Assembly: GCF_000212395.1 (NCBI RefSeq)
Contig: NC_015499.1
Location: forward strand, 895,501 to 959,500
Source of the DNA: Thermodesulfobium narugense DSM 14796
Lineage (GTDB): Bacteria; Thermodesulfobiota; Thermodesulfobiia; Thermodesulfobiales; Thermodesulfobiaceae
DNA length: 64,000 nt
Direction: 5' to 3'
A program made the position numbers and the translations under genes. The notes under the pieces are model-generated. The model made no database searches and was not told where the DNA came from. It was given only the letters and a program-made list of their open reading frames with translations. Positions 46,147 to 55,206 of the stretch are shown one piece after another (within the stretch, counting starts at the first letter, position 1; each line of letters starts with the position of its first letter).

Positions 46147-46641
46147 TAATGTATCTTATGTAAACTAAAATGAAAAATTTTTTATAGGCACGTCTATTCT
46201 GAATTGAATATTTAAAAATTCTGAATATCTTGGAAGAATCTGAATAAAATTTATTTTTTGCTTATCAGAATTGCTTAAGAAAGCCATTTATCTTTAAAAA
46301 CGCTGAAATTTCGCTTTAGATCAAATGAAAAATATTTTTTGATGTTTTATATGTCTAAGTATATAATTAGCTCAAATGTGAGCCTAAATTTTTGGATGAT
46401 TTTTTAGAATGTTTTACTAATATCATTAGGTGGCTTATTATTTTTTCTTTCTTACTGGAGCATTACCCTTTTTGCTTATAAATATTTTATAAGTAAATGA
46501 AAACGATGATCTTTTATATTTCTTTATTGATAATCATTTCCCTTTTACAGAAAATTTTGTACGTTACCGTAAACACATAAAAGTTTATAAAAAGTTTAAT
46601 TAACTAAACTTAAAAAAGGAGAGTTTAAATAATCTATTTTA
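46147..46641. other. 495-base gene-free region
   Basis: Very AT-rich, with no ORF of note on either strand. I see short repeats of an ATTCTGAAT-like word near 46196, 46218 and 46237, and a perfect 7-base dyad CTTATAA/TTATAAG at 46475-46493. An orphan AAAGGAGAG at 46615-46623 leads to no start codon. The region borders a decayed gene and looks eroded. Confidence 0.5.
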
Positions 46642-46895
46642 TCACATCTTTTCCAGCACTTTTATAAACTCTTCTTCTCTATTTAATTAACGTCATCGTG
46701 AGTTCCTATATCGACAAGAATTTTCACTTGATTATTAACCAAAGAATTTGCAGCCTTGATTTTATCTGAATGCTTTCTTAAATAACTATTTGCTAGATCT
46801 TCAGCGGTATTAAAGTTGGCCACACCTGTGAGCGCCTTATCGTATATAAAATCTAAAGCCTTTAACATCTTGCCCGCTTCGAAAACTTTATCCAC
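46642..46895 (-). pseudogene. EcsC-family gene fragment with internal deletion
   Basis: The first 57 residues (MDKVFEAGKMLKALDFIYDKALTGVANFNTAEDLA...) match the N-terminal region of EcsC-family proteins, which continue with a Gln-rich and then a TSGF region. Here the frame breaks after NNQVKI and stops at 46683. In another frame, REEEFIKVLEKM with a stop at 46642 resembles a C-terminal tail. So the middle of the gene is missing and both ends remain. GTG 46895 has GAGGAG seven bases upstream, showing that the start signal is still intact. Confidence 0.5.
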
Positions 46896-47104
46896 GCTAA
46901 ATCTCCTCTTTTTTATTTAATCTGTAGCAAAAATATATTTCAATATTTTAAAAGGCTTACTAATATAATTTTAAAATTTTATCACGAATTAACTAATCTT
47001 AAATTTTGAATGTAAAAGAAAAAATTAAAATTTGTTGTATTTTTAGATCTTTTTCGGTAATATATTGTTAAGAGAATACTTATATAGATAAGCGGTGATA
47101 TTTT

Positions 47105-47470
47105 TTGGAAATTATTGAAATATTTAAAATATTAAGCGATGAGACAAGATTTAAGATCATTGAACTTCTATTGCAAAATGACTATTGCGTGGGAGCATTA
47201 GCTAGCAAATTGAATATATCATCTGCTGCTGTTTCACAGCACTTACAAATACTTCGAAAAGCTGGAATTGTAAAAGGAGAAAAAAGAGGTTATTGGACAC
47301 ATTACATTGTAGAAAGAAATGTAATTCGCAAGATGGCAGAAACTTTAAGTAAATTTGCCGATTTACCTAAAAATAATAAAAATTTTTGTTCTCGTGAATC
47401 TTTAGATGAAAAAACTCCGTGTAAATGCGATTTTAAATTTTCTGAACGAAAAAAGCAATTTAAAAAATAA
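47105..47470 (+). CDS. ArsR/SmtB-family metal-sensing regulator
   Basis: A 121-residue winged-helix repressor. The HTH reads LASKLNISSAAVSQHLQILRKAGIV (about residues 35-59). The C-terminal tail adds three cysteines in CSRESLDEKTPCKC that could bind metal or metalloid. TTG 47105 is preceded by GCGGTGAT. The chrA gene follows 215 bases later with a promoter and a repeat in between, so the protein could control itself and chrA (inference). Confidence 0.88.
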   Translation: MEIIEIFKILSDETRFKIIELLLQNDYCVGALASKLNISSAAVSQHLQILRKAGIVKGEKRGYWTHYIVERNVIRKMAETLSKFADLPKNNKNFCSRESLDEKTPCKCDFKFSERKKQFKK

Positions 47471-47545
47471 ATTTATTTTTAAAAAACGCAAAAATAATTC
47501 AAAATTTACCTTCCTTTTCTAATTAAAGGACTTTTAATGGCGCAG

Positions 47546-47574
47546 TTGCATATTTTAAAAATATCTTATATAAT
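47546..47574 (+). promoter_or_regulatory. chrA promoter TTGCAT-N17-TATAAT
   Basis: TTGCAT at 47546-47551 and TATAAT at 47569-47574 with a 17-base spacer. Transcription would start near 47581, inside the tandem repeat. Confidence 0.6.
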
Positions 47575-47632
47575 TAAGTAAAAATTAATATGATTAAGTA
47601 AAAATTAATATGATTAAGTAAAAATTAATATG
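47573..47632 (+). repeat. Three perfect 20-base tandem repeats before chrA
   Basis: The unit ATTAAGTAAAAATTAATATG occurs at 47573-47592, 47593-47612 and 47613-47632 with no mismatch. Junctions create the dyad TTAAT-ATG-ATTAA. The array lies between the -10 box and the chrA ribosome site and may bind a regulator such as the ArsR protein encoded upstream. It is too short and has no spacers, so it is not a CRISPR array. Confidence 0.9.
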
Positions 47633-47684
47633 ATTTAAACGAAAGCAAATTTAGTGTAATACAATCTATAAGGAGATAAATATA

Positions 47685-48887
47685 GTGCAATCAAGAGAGA
47701 AAAAATCTATCTCACTATGGCAGATTTTTTTACAATATTTTATAATAGGCAGTGTTGGATTTGGCCCCGCGATGGCTTCAGAAACTAAAAAACGCCTTGT
47801 TAAAAATTTAAAGTGGATTAACGAAGAAGAATTCTTAAATGGATTAGCATTAGGACAGATTTTGCCAGGAGCGACATTTGTTTCCCTTACTGTTTATATT
47901 GGCTATAGATTAAAAGGGGTTTTGGGAGCAATTGCAAGCTTTATAGGTCTTCTTATAACTCCATTTTTTACTATGTTACTACTTTCATATACATACTTTA
48001 CATACGGTTCGCTATCAGAAATTAATATCTTTTTCAAAATCATAGTGGTGGTAATTGTTGGCCTAGTTGTCAACACTGTTATTGAAATAGGTAAATCTGC
48101 AATAAAAGATTGGAAGGGAATTTTAATAGCATTAGCAGTATTTCTTGATATGTTAATATATCAAAATATTTTTATCGTATTAATAATATCAGCAATTGCT
48201 GGCATTGTAATATACCATCCTGTAATGAAAAAAGATATTTCTACAATAAATTCAGGTCAAGTAAATAAAACTAAATTTTCTATTGAAAAACTTATAATAC
48301 TTGCGATAACGCTTATAATTTGTATATATCTTTTATCATATAATCCTGTATTATTCAAGTTAGGATGGGTTTTTTTCAGCACTGGCGCATTTGTTTTTGG
48401 TAATGGATTCACCATGATTCCTCTGATTCAACAAGAAGTAGTAAACAATTACCACTGGGTTAGCATGAACGACTTTATGGTTGGAATAGCTATGGGTCAG
48501 ATGACGCCAGGTCCTATTCTAATCACAGCAACTTTCATAGGTTACAAAGTTGCATCAATTATCGGTGCAATTGTAGCTACACTAGGAATTTTTCTTCCTT
48601 CATTTTTTTTGGTTATAGCAACTGCTGAAATTCATAAAAAAATTGAAAATAATAAAATTGTAAAGGCAGCTATCAGAGGTATGATGGCTGCCTTTACTGG
48701 CATAATGGCTTTAGTGGTAATTAGTATTGCAAAGAGTGCTCTTGTCAATGTAGCGTCAATTATTGTCGCATTATTAACTTTAGGACTCTTAAGGTTTAGC
48801 AAGTTTAGAACTATTTGGGTAATTATATGCACAGGAATAACGTATTGGTGTTTAAATTTGCTTTGTAATAATTGCTTAATTCATTAA
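47685..48887 (+). CDS. chrA: Chromate transporter (ChrA family)
   Basis: A 400-residue inner-membrane protein with the two homologous halves of ChrA: FLQYFIIGSVGFGPAMA...ILPGATFVSLTVYIGYRLKG, and later FGNGFTMIPLIQQEVVNNY...GMGQMTPGPILITATFIGYK. It would export chromate or a similar oxyanion. GTG 47685 follows AAGGAG. An ArsR-family gene is upstream and the promoter with repeats lies between, suggesting metal-regulated expression. The MFS gene of the lactate operon converges 13 bases away. Confidence 0.9.
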   Translation: MQSREKKSISLWQIFLQYFIIGSVGFGPAMASETKKRLVKNLKWINEEEFLNGLALGQILPGATFVSLTVYIGYRLKGVLGAIASFIGLLITPFFTMLLLSYTYFTYGSLSEINIFFKIIVVVIVGLVVNTVIEIGKSAIKDWKGILIALAVFLDMLIYQNIFIVLIISAIAGIVIYHPVMKKDISTINSGQVNKTKFSIEKLIILAITLIICIYLLSYNPVLFKLGWVFFSTGAFVFGNGFTMIPLIQQEVVNNYHWVSMNDFMVGIAMGQMTPGPILITATFIGYKVASIIGAIVATLGIFLPSFFLVIATAEIHKKIENNKIVKAAIRGMMAAFTGIMALVVISIAKSALVNVASIIVALLTLGLLRFSKFRTIWVIICTGITYWCLNLLCNNCLIH

Positions 48888-48890
48888 GCA
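48873..48890. terminator. Palindrome between convergent chrA and MFS genes
   Basis: TGCTTAAT/ATTAAGCA, arms of eight bases with a two-base centre, covering the chrA stop codon. It is followed by no T-run on either strand, so a terminator role is weakly supported. Confidence 0.3.
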
Positions 48891-48900
48891 GTATAATCTA

Positions 48901-50088
48901 CTATTTATTCGATGCCAACAACATAATAATAGATCCTAACAGTGGACCAATTCCAAGAGTTAAAAATGCATAAAAATAATTGTGTGTTAAATCAAGCACG
49001 ATTCCAACAGCAAGTGGTGAAATTAGCGATCCAAGCTGCCATATTGCATTTATTAAGCCCATTGCAATGCCAATATTTCTTTTATCTACCAGTTCCCCTA
49101 CAAAGGTGTTCATCACAGGACTGTAGACAAAGGCGAGAATTCCAAGTATAGGTACAAGAAAATGCAGTGCAAAGATGCTTCTATTTAATCCAAAAACGAC
49201 CAAAGAAATAAAAAATAAAATTAACATAAAAAATATAATATTCTTTTTCTTCCAACCAGTAATATCGGTTACTATTCCAGCAATAGGCTTACATATTAGT
49301 GCAGCTATTCCAAAAATAGACATAAAAAAGCCTGCCTCTATCAGAGTAAGCCCTAATCCCCTATTTAAATATGAGTTAGCCCAAGTAGCTGTACCCCATG
49401 TAGCCCACATTGCAAAAAAACCAGCTAAACCCGTTAGCATAAATTCTTTATTTTTAAAAAGGATCTTTATGTCACAAACAAAGCTCAACATTGATTTTGT
49501 CTCATTTGAAGAGCTGTTCTCATGAAGAAAAAAGTATGCAAATAAGAACGTAATAATTGGCAGTATTCCTGCGACATAAAATGAAGCGTTCCATCCATGA
49601 AATTTTGCTATTGTGGGCACAAAAATGTTTACCAGGAAAACTCCAACAGAGGATGCGGTCATAAAAAAACCCATAGCAGTATATCTATTTTTTTCAGAAA
49701 ACCAATCAAATATCCCCTTTACACAGGCAGAAAATATAGCTCCTGAACCCATACCAGCGAATATTCTATAAAAAAACCCTTGCCAAAAACTTCCGACTGT
49801 GCCCATTAATATAGTAAAAAAACCCATTATGAAAAAGGAATAAAGTAAAACTTTTCTATATCCGAATCTATCGGCCAGATATCCGCCGGGAAGTTGAGTC
49901 AATATGTAGCCAAAATAAAATGCGCTCATATAACTCCCTGCTTCTTTAGCATTTAGCGAAAGTGCTTTAGCAGCAAGAGGAATGACTGGAGCCCACGTAA
50001 GCCTGTCCACAAAGGAAAAAAGAAATGCTAACCAAAGTATTAATAAAACAACTATTTGAGACTTTGAAAAATTCAAATTATTAATCAC
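48901..50088 (-). CDS. MFS transporter, probably for lactate or another organic acid
   Basis: A 395-residue, 12-helix major facilitator of the ACS-like branch: LLILWLAFLFSFVDRLTWAPVIPLAAKALSL at the start, then PGGYLADRFGYRKVLLYSF as loop 2-3. It is the last gene of the lactate-utilisation run, 10 bases after lutC, and transcribed in the same direction, so lactate, glycolate or a related acid is the likely substrate (inference from context). Its GTG start at 50088 has no strong ribosome site. Confidence 0.82.
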   Translation of the reverse strand: MINNLNFSKSQIVVLLILWLAFLFSFVDRLTWAPVIPLAAKALSLNAKEAGSYMSAFYFGYILTQLPGGYLADRFGYRKVLLYSFFIMGFFTILMGTVGSFWQGFFYRIFAGMGSGAIFSACVKGIFDWFSEKNRYTAMGFFMTASSVGVFLVNIFVPTIAKFHGWNASFYVAGILPIITFLFAYFFLHENSSSNETKSMLSFVCDIKILFKNKEFMLTGLAGFFAMWATWGTATWANSYLNRGLGLTLIEAGFFMSIFGIAALICKPIAGIVTDITGWKKKNIIFFMLILFFISLVVFGLNRSIFALHFLVPILGILAFVYSPVMNTFVGELVDKRNIGIAMGLINAIWQLGSLISPLAVGIVLDLTHNYFYAFLTLGIGPLLGSIIMLLASNK

Positions 50089-50098
50089 TTAAATATCT

Positions 50099-50518
50099 TC
50101 AACCATTGTCGATTATTAAAAATACAATTTTTTCAGGTCCTTGAACGCCACTAACCAATGTTTTCTCTATATCTGCAGTTTTGCTCTCTCCAGAAATAAA
50201 TAGCATATATTCATCCTTGCATTTTTGTTTTGCTAAAAAATATGCTTCGCTTAGTGTAGTTCTCAAAACAGAGTTTTCAACAGAAATATAAAGAGTTTTT
50301 GAGGTTAATATAGATTTTAGTTTTTCACGTTTTGAAATATTGATGACCAGACTTGCGCTCTCGGTCGCACCTGATTGAGCTTTTACAAATCCAACGTTCT
50401 TATTAGAATCATAATCTAAAAGAATATTTAGACCATATTCATTTAAAAAGTCTATATTCTTAACAACTTTTACTTCAACACCATTTAGATTCGCTATTTC
50501 TATAAATTTTTCTATCAA
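50099..50518 (-). CDS. lutC: LUD-domain protein, LutC-like
   Basis: A 139-residue small LUD protein, shorter than typical LutC (about 220), with the features FVKAQSGATESASLVINISKRE and DGFVKAQ-like loop characteristic of the fold. In Bacillus, LutC belongs with LutA and LutB to a lactate-oxidising complex. TTG 50518 directly follows the stop of the upstream fused LutB-LutA gene, with GGGAG in front. The length points to a minimal or divergent version. Confidence 0.75.
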   Translation of the reverse strand: MIEKFIEIANLNGVEVKVVKNIDFLNEYGLNILLDYDSNKNVGFVKAQSGATESASLVINISKREKLKSILTSKTLYISVENSVLRTTLSEAYFLAKQKCKDEYMLFISGESKTADIEKTLVSGVQGPEKIVFLIIDNG

Positions 50519-50519
50519 T

Positions 50520-52544
50520 TTAGGCTCCCAAAATATTTTTTAGATATGATATAAAGTGTACTACTTTAATATTTCTGTTATTCATAACATCCAGGGCTCC
50601 TGATATTTGCATCATACACCCTGGACAAGAGGTAATTAAAACTTCTGAATTTGACTTAATAATATTGTCTATTTTTCTCTGTACTAGTTTATTGGAAATG
50701 TGCTTGTGCATGATAGAATATGTTCCTGCAAAGCCACAACATCTATCCTTTTCATTTAATTCAGAAAATTTTTCTTCTTTTTCCTTTATAAAATTTTCAA
50801 TTTGCAAGGCTTGATTCATGCCTCTTGAAAGATGACAAGGATAATGATAGGTTACGACTTTATTTAAAGGAGTAAATTTATACTCTTTATTTTTTAAAAA
50901 TCCTACAAGATAAAATCCAGCATCCACTACTCTATTCGATAGATCTATGTTAAAAAATTCAGAGTAATCTCTTTGAACCATGTGTGCGCAGTGAGGATCA
51001 AGAAATAAAATTTTGTCAAACTTTTCAATGTCATTAAGCGTCTTCTGCGCTTGAATTATTGCATCAGTTTTTAAGCCATTGTAAAGGGCAGCTGCCCCGC
51101 AGCAAGAGCTTTGATTTATAACTTTTATGTCAATATTTAAAAAATTGGATAGATGAATTAAATCTTTACCTAAATTATAATAAAATATATTAGTAGAGCA
51201 ACCTGCAAATAATCCAATTTTTGAAGATTTAGTTTTTATTGTGTCAAATGATTCATTATTAATGGCTGGAAGAGTTCTAAAACTTAGTCCAAATTCATCT
51301 CTTAAAAATTTGAATCTTCTTATCTTTATACCATCTTTAAAGTATGGACTTGCAAATGATATAAGAGCTCTTAATAATCTGTAATTTCTCATGCTTTTAA
51401 TTACAAATTTTTTAATAATATTATTTTTCTCATATTTTGATTTTATTTCTAATATCAGTGATTGAATAGGAATTTTAGACGAACATACTTCATCACAAGC
51501 CATACATCCTAAACACAAAAAAGACAATTCATTCATCTTTTCGTAATTTTCCATATAAGAAAGCAGTATGCCAATTGGACCAGCATAGGTATTACCTCTA
51601 AACAACTGACCGCCCACAGTAGTGTAAACCGGGCATGCCATTTGACATGCACCACATTTAATACAGTTTAAGACCTTACTAAACTTTTCATCTTTGGCAA
51701 TTTTTGAACGGTTATTGTCAAGAATTATTATGAAAAATTCATCCCCTGGAGGCTTTGTAAAAACGTCTATCCAGGAAGTAATAACCTGACCCGTAGCATT
51801 TTTTGGCAAAAAAGAGACAATTTTAAAAGCTTCATCTATATCTTCTACAATTTTGTCAATGCCTACAATACAGATATTTATATCATGGTTCAAAACATGC
51901 TGAATATTTCCTTCATTGCTTACTATGAAAAACGTCCCATCTCGTGTGACGGCATTAGCCCCAAAAATTCCACAGTTTGTATTATCAAACTCTTTATTTA
52001 TTTCTTTTTTACAAAAATCAACCATTTCTTTTATGTCAAGCTTGAGGTTAACGTTAAACTTCTCTTTTAAAAGGCTTACAATCTTTTCCTTTGACATATG
52101 GATTGCAGGAGCTGTCATATGAGTAGCCTTTTCGTTATTTAACTGAACTAGCCACTCCCCCAGATCTGTCTCAACAGGCACAATATTGTTTTTTTCAAGA
52201 AAGGTATTTAGATTTATTTCTTCAGTAGTTAGTGACTTTGATTTTACAACCTTTTTGATATTTTTTTCTTTAAGTATATTGTAAAGAAAATTAAGCACTT
52301 CTCTAGAATCTTTTGCAAAAAAGACTTTAAAACCTTTCGATCTAAGATTATTTAAGAGAAATAAAATATTTTCTTCTAAATTTTTAATATTCTTTTCTTT
52401 AATATCTCTTATTTCATCTTTAAATTTATCAAAATCAAAAATTTTTTCTAATTTCCTTCTTTTTTCAAAATAACTTTTTTCTGCTCTATTAAGTGCATTT
52501 TGAAGAAATTGATCGTTAGAAAATATTTCTTCTCTTTTTCCCAA
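50520..52544 (-). CDS. LutB-LutA fusion: LUD/Fe-S plus CCG-domain lactate-utilisation protein
   Basis: A 674-residue fusion. Residues about 60-280 form a LUD domain. Two 4Fe-4S motifs follow: CIKCGACQMACP (about 294-305) and CLGCMACDEVC (about 344-354). The C-terminal half holds two CCG motifs (SSCCGAAAL and DRCCGFAG), which bind the cubane cluster in LutA and heterodisulfide-reductase relatives. It would oxidise lactate with an iron-sulfur chain, without flavin. In Bacillus lutA and lutB are separate genes. TTG 52544 follows GAGGT. It is divergent from the aldehyde oxidoreductase gene. Confidence 0.88.
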   Translation of the reverse strand: MGKREEIFSNDQFLQNALNRAEKSYFEKRRKLEKIFDFDKFKDEIRDIKEKNIKNLEENILFLLNNLRSKGFKVFFAKDSREVLNFLYNILKEKNIKKVVKSKSLTTEEINLNTFLEKNNIVPVETDLGEWLVQLNNEKATHMTAPAIHMSKEKIVSLLKEKFNVNLKLDIKEMVDFCKKEINKEFDNTNCGIFGANAVTRDGTFFIVSNEGNIQHVLNHDINICIVGIDKIVEDIDEAFKIVSFLPKNATGQVITSWIDVFTKPPGDEFFIIILDNNRSKIAKDEKFSKVLNCIKCGACQMACPVYTTVGGQLFRGNTYAGPIGILLSYMENYEKMNELSFLCLGCMACDEVCSSKIPIQSLILEIKSKYEKNNIIKKFVIKSMRNYRLLRALISFASPYFKDGIKIRRFKFLRDEFGLSFRTLPAINNESFDTIKTKSSKIGLFAGCSTNIFYYNLGKDLIHLSNFLNIDIKVINQSSCCGAAALYNGLKTDAIIQAQKTLNDIEKFDKILFLDPHCAHMVQRDYSEFFNIDLSNRVVDAGFYLVGFLKNKEYKFTPLNKVVTYHYPCHLSRGMNQALQIENFIKEKEEKFSELNEKDRCCGFAGTYSIMHKHISNKLVQRKIDNIIKSNSEVLITSCPGCMMQISGALDVMNNRNIKVVHFISYLKNILGA

Positions 52545-52787
52545 ATTTTTTACCTCTAATATTTAAAAAATATATAGAAATATTATAGTGAAAAAAACTT
52601 TATTTTGTAATAATTTAGAATATACTCTTTCAAGAAGTCACTTCACTTTTTAAAGTCTATTAGTAGAAATAATTTTTTAAATACATTTTTATTACACAAA
52701 ATTAATTAAAATAATCAAGATTTTTTTTTGTAAAATTTTATAAAAATAATATAATAATATTTATAACATACAAAAGGGGTGAAGATT

Positions 52788-54629
52788 GTGTTTGGAAATA
52801 ACGGAAAAATTGCATTTGTAGATCTTAAGGAAAGAAAGACTACAATAAAACATTTTAATGAAGATTTCTATAAGAAATTTCTTGGCGGAAGTGGATTTGG
52901 TGCTTACTTCATAAACAATTTTGTTAAAAGGGAAACAGATCCTCTTTCAGAAGAGAATGTAATTGTAATAGCATCAGGTCCCTGGCAGGCGGGAATGTTG
53001 CCCGGGTGTGGAAAGATTTCTGTAATGTGTAGATCCCCACTTACAGGGACTTTTTCTGATACTTCAGCAGGAAGCAGCTTTTCTGTTCACTTAAAGTCAG
53101 CGGGACTAGATGCAATTGTAATACAAAACAAAGCAGATAAGCCAATTTATTTATATATATCTCAAGATAATATCGAAACTGTTGACGCAAATTCACTGTG
53201 GGGTTTAGATGCATACCAAACCCATGAGATGCTTATAGAAAAGTATAAAGGAAAGAACGTTTCAACCATTACAATAGGTCAAGCAGGAGAAAACCTCGTT
53301 AAATTTGCTTGTGTTGTGAGCAATGCGCACGGTTTTGGTGGAAGGGGTGGAGCCGGAGCTGTTATGGGCTCAAAAAATCTAAAAGCTATTGTAGTGGCTC
53401 AGGGCGAAATGTGTAAGGTGTACGATAACAAAAAACTTGCCGAATTTAGAAAGAATTTATTTGAAAAACTAAAAAGGGCAAATGTATTTAACGGTGAGGG
53501 AACTCCAGCTGTAATGGCTGCTATTGAAAGGCTTGGAGATGTACCTATTCATCATTGGCTTAAAGATGAATGGGAAGAAGGAGCAAAAGCACTTGCTGCT
53601 CCAAGATATACTGAATATCTTAATGCAAAGAGTAGGTACTGTTTTGGTTGTGTAATTGGATGTCACAGATACGTAGAATCACCAACAGGTTATAAAGGAA
53701 TAGGACCAGAATACGAAACTCTTGCCTTATTTGGAACAAATTTAGATATAAAAGATCTTGATACAGTGTGTGCTGCAAATGATCTGTCAAACAGATATGG
53801 CATTGATACCATCACAATGGGAAATCTAATAGCTACTGTTATAGAAGGATATGAAGCAGGGTATATTAAGCAAAAAGATATAGGATTCATACCAAAATGG
53901 GGTGATGCTGAAACTTTAGTAAATTTAATAAACTTAACTTGCCAAAAAAGAGGAATAGGAAAAATTATTTCTGAAGGCTCAAAATATCTGATAAATGCTT
54001 TCAATATGCCAGAATCGTTTAACGTAACAGTAAAAAATCTGGATATACCTGCACATGATCCTAGAGCTTTTTATTCTCTATCTATAAATTATGCTACTGG
54101 CAACAGAGGTGCATGTCACCAAAGAGGCGCTTCTCATGTAGGAGAAAGAGCTGGGGTTCTTAATCAATTCGGAACTGAAATTAAAACGTCACTTGATAGC
54201 ATGGAAAATAAAGAATTGCTTGCTATTAGATCACAAGATCTCTCATGTCTATTAAACTCCCTTACAATTTGCTTTTTCCATCTCTTTGGAAATTTAACAG
54301 CAGACGATATGGTAAAAGGTGTCAATCTAGTAACTGGATGGGATACAAATATTGAAGAATTAATGAAGACTTCTGAAAGGATTTTTATCTTGCAAAGGAT
54401 GATAAACAACAATTATGGATTTGACAGAAATGATGACACTCTTCCAGAAAGATTTTTCAAAGCTGCAGAAACTGGTCCTCGTAAAGGTAAGGCTGTTTAC
54501 GATTTTGAAAAACACCTTGATAACTATTATAAATTAAGAGGTCTTGATGAAAATGGCAAAATTTTGCCTGAAACAATAAAAAGATTAGAACTAGATAGGC
54601 TTGATATGAATTATTTTTGTAATGATTAA
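52788..54629 (+). CDS. Aldehyde:ferredoxin oxidoreductase
   Basis: A 613-residue tungsten- (or molybdenum-) pterin enzyme oxidising aldehydes to acids with ferredoxin. The N-terminal pterin-binding fold starts GKIAFVDLKERKT and FLGGSGFGAYF. AGSSFSVHLKSAGLDAIV and NAHGFGGRGGAGAVMGSKNLKAI are pterin-site signatures, and YCFGCVIGCHRYV supplies cluster cysteines. GTG 52788 follows AGGGGTG by six bases; the GTG at 52779 lies within that site. It ends in a strong terminator. The MogA and MoeA genes further on may serve its cofactor. Confidence 0.93.
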   Translation: MFGNNGKIAFVDLKERKTTIKHFNEDFYKKFLGGSGFGAYFINNFVKRETDPLSEENVIVIASGPWQAGMLPGCGKISVMCRSPLTGTFSDTSAGSSFSVHLKSAGLDAIVIQNKADKPIYLYISQDNIETVDANSLWGLDAYQTHEMLIEKYKGKNVSTITIGQAGENLVKFACVVSNAHGFGGRGGAGAVMGSKNLKAIVVAQGEMCKVYDNKKLAEFRKNLFEKLKRANVFNGEGTPAVMAAIERLGDVPIHHWLKDEWEEGAKALAAPRYTEYLNAKSRYCFGCVIGCHRYVESPTGYKGIGPEYETLALFGTNLDIKDLDTVCAANDLSNRYGIDTITMGNLIATVIEGYEAGYIKQKDIGFIPKWGDAETLVNLINLTCQKRGIGKIISEGSKYLINAFNMPESFNVTVKNLDIPAHDPRAFYSLSINYATGNRGACHQRGASHVGERAGVLNQFGTEIKTSLDSMENKELLAIRSQDLSCLLNSLTICFFHLFGNLTADDMVKGVNLVTGWDTNIEELMKTSERIFILQRMINNNYGFDRNDDTLPERFFKAAETGPRKGKAVYDFEKHLDNYYKLRGLDENGKILPETIKRLELDRLDMNYFCND

Positions 54630-54652
54630 TTTAATAATAATCCGATAAAACT

Positions 54653-54697
54653 AACAATACCCCCAACTTAAACATGTTAATCTGGGGGTATTGTTTT
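54653..54697 (+). terminator. Intrinsic terminator after aldehyde oxidoreductase, bidirectional
   Basis: Perfect 13-base arms at 54653-54665 and 54683-54695 with a 17-base loop and T-rich ends. It also covers the last codons (TIPPD) and stop of the convergent small membrane protein. Confidence 0.85.
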
Positions 54698-55072
54698 AGA
54701 ATCTAAATTAATTTTTAAAATTTTATTTTTAACAAAATAAATAAATGGTAATATACACCAAACTATAATTATCCAGATTATATCAAAAATTAACAGAATT
54801 CTAATAATTGTTTCTTCTATATTTTCAATATTTTCAGCAGTTTTATATATAGAATATTGAGAAAACTCATTATAAGCAGGTCTATCTCCACTACCTGTAC
54901 TGCTAAAAACCTCTACATATTTGAAATCTGTAAATCTATCTATCTTATATCTTACAAATTCATTGTTAGAAAAATTTGAACCGACATATTCCCACCTTGC
55001 TTGTGAAACAAAAAGAATTATAAAAAGTAATAAAATCGAGAGTACCTTAGGCCTTTTTAATAATAAAAACAC
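54677..55072 (-). CDS. Small membrane protein, unknown function
   Basis: A 131-residue protein with an N-terminal hydrophobic segment (VLSILLLFIILFVSQA) and a second long one near residues 90-115, separated by a polar, possibly extracytoplasmic region. I do not recognise a family. GTG 55072 is the start, with a weak AAAGAAG upstream. Its last five codons and stop lie within the terminator arm that serves the opposite gene. Confidence 0.5.
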   Translation of the reverse strand: MFLLLKRPKVLSILLLFIILFVSQARWEYVGSNFSNNEFVRYKIDRFTDFKYVEVFSSTGSGDRPAYNEFSQYSIYKTAENIENIEETIIRILLIFDIIWIIIVWCILPFIYFVKNKILKINLDSKTIPPD

Positions 55073-55206
55073 TTCTTTATTTCAAACCCTCCTTTGAGAA
55101 AAATCTTAGAAGAATACACTACCTTAAGTCAATTTAATAAATCATTATAAAAATTTAATTTTAGAGCAAAGTAAGTAACATGTAACTCTTTTTCTATTTT
55201 AGTAAT

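Noticed and set aside
47573-47632. CRISPR-like array before chrA
   Set aside because: Three head-to-tail copies with no spacers; a tandem repeat and not a CRISPR array.
47591-47640. Repeated ATG ATT AAG TAA mini-ORFs inside the tandem repeat
   Set aside because: They arise from the repeat unit and have no Shine-Dalgarno.
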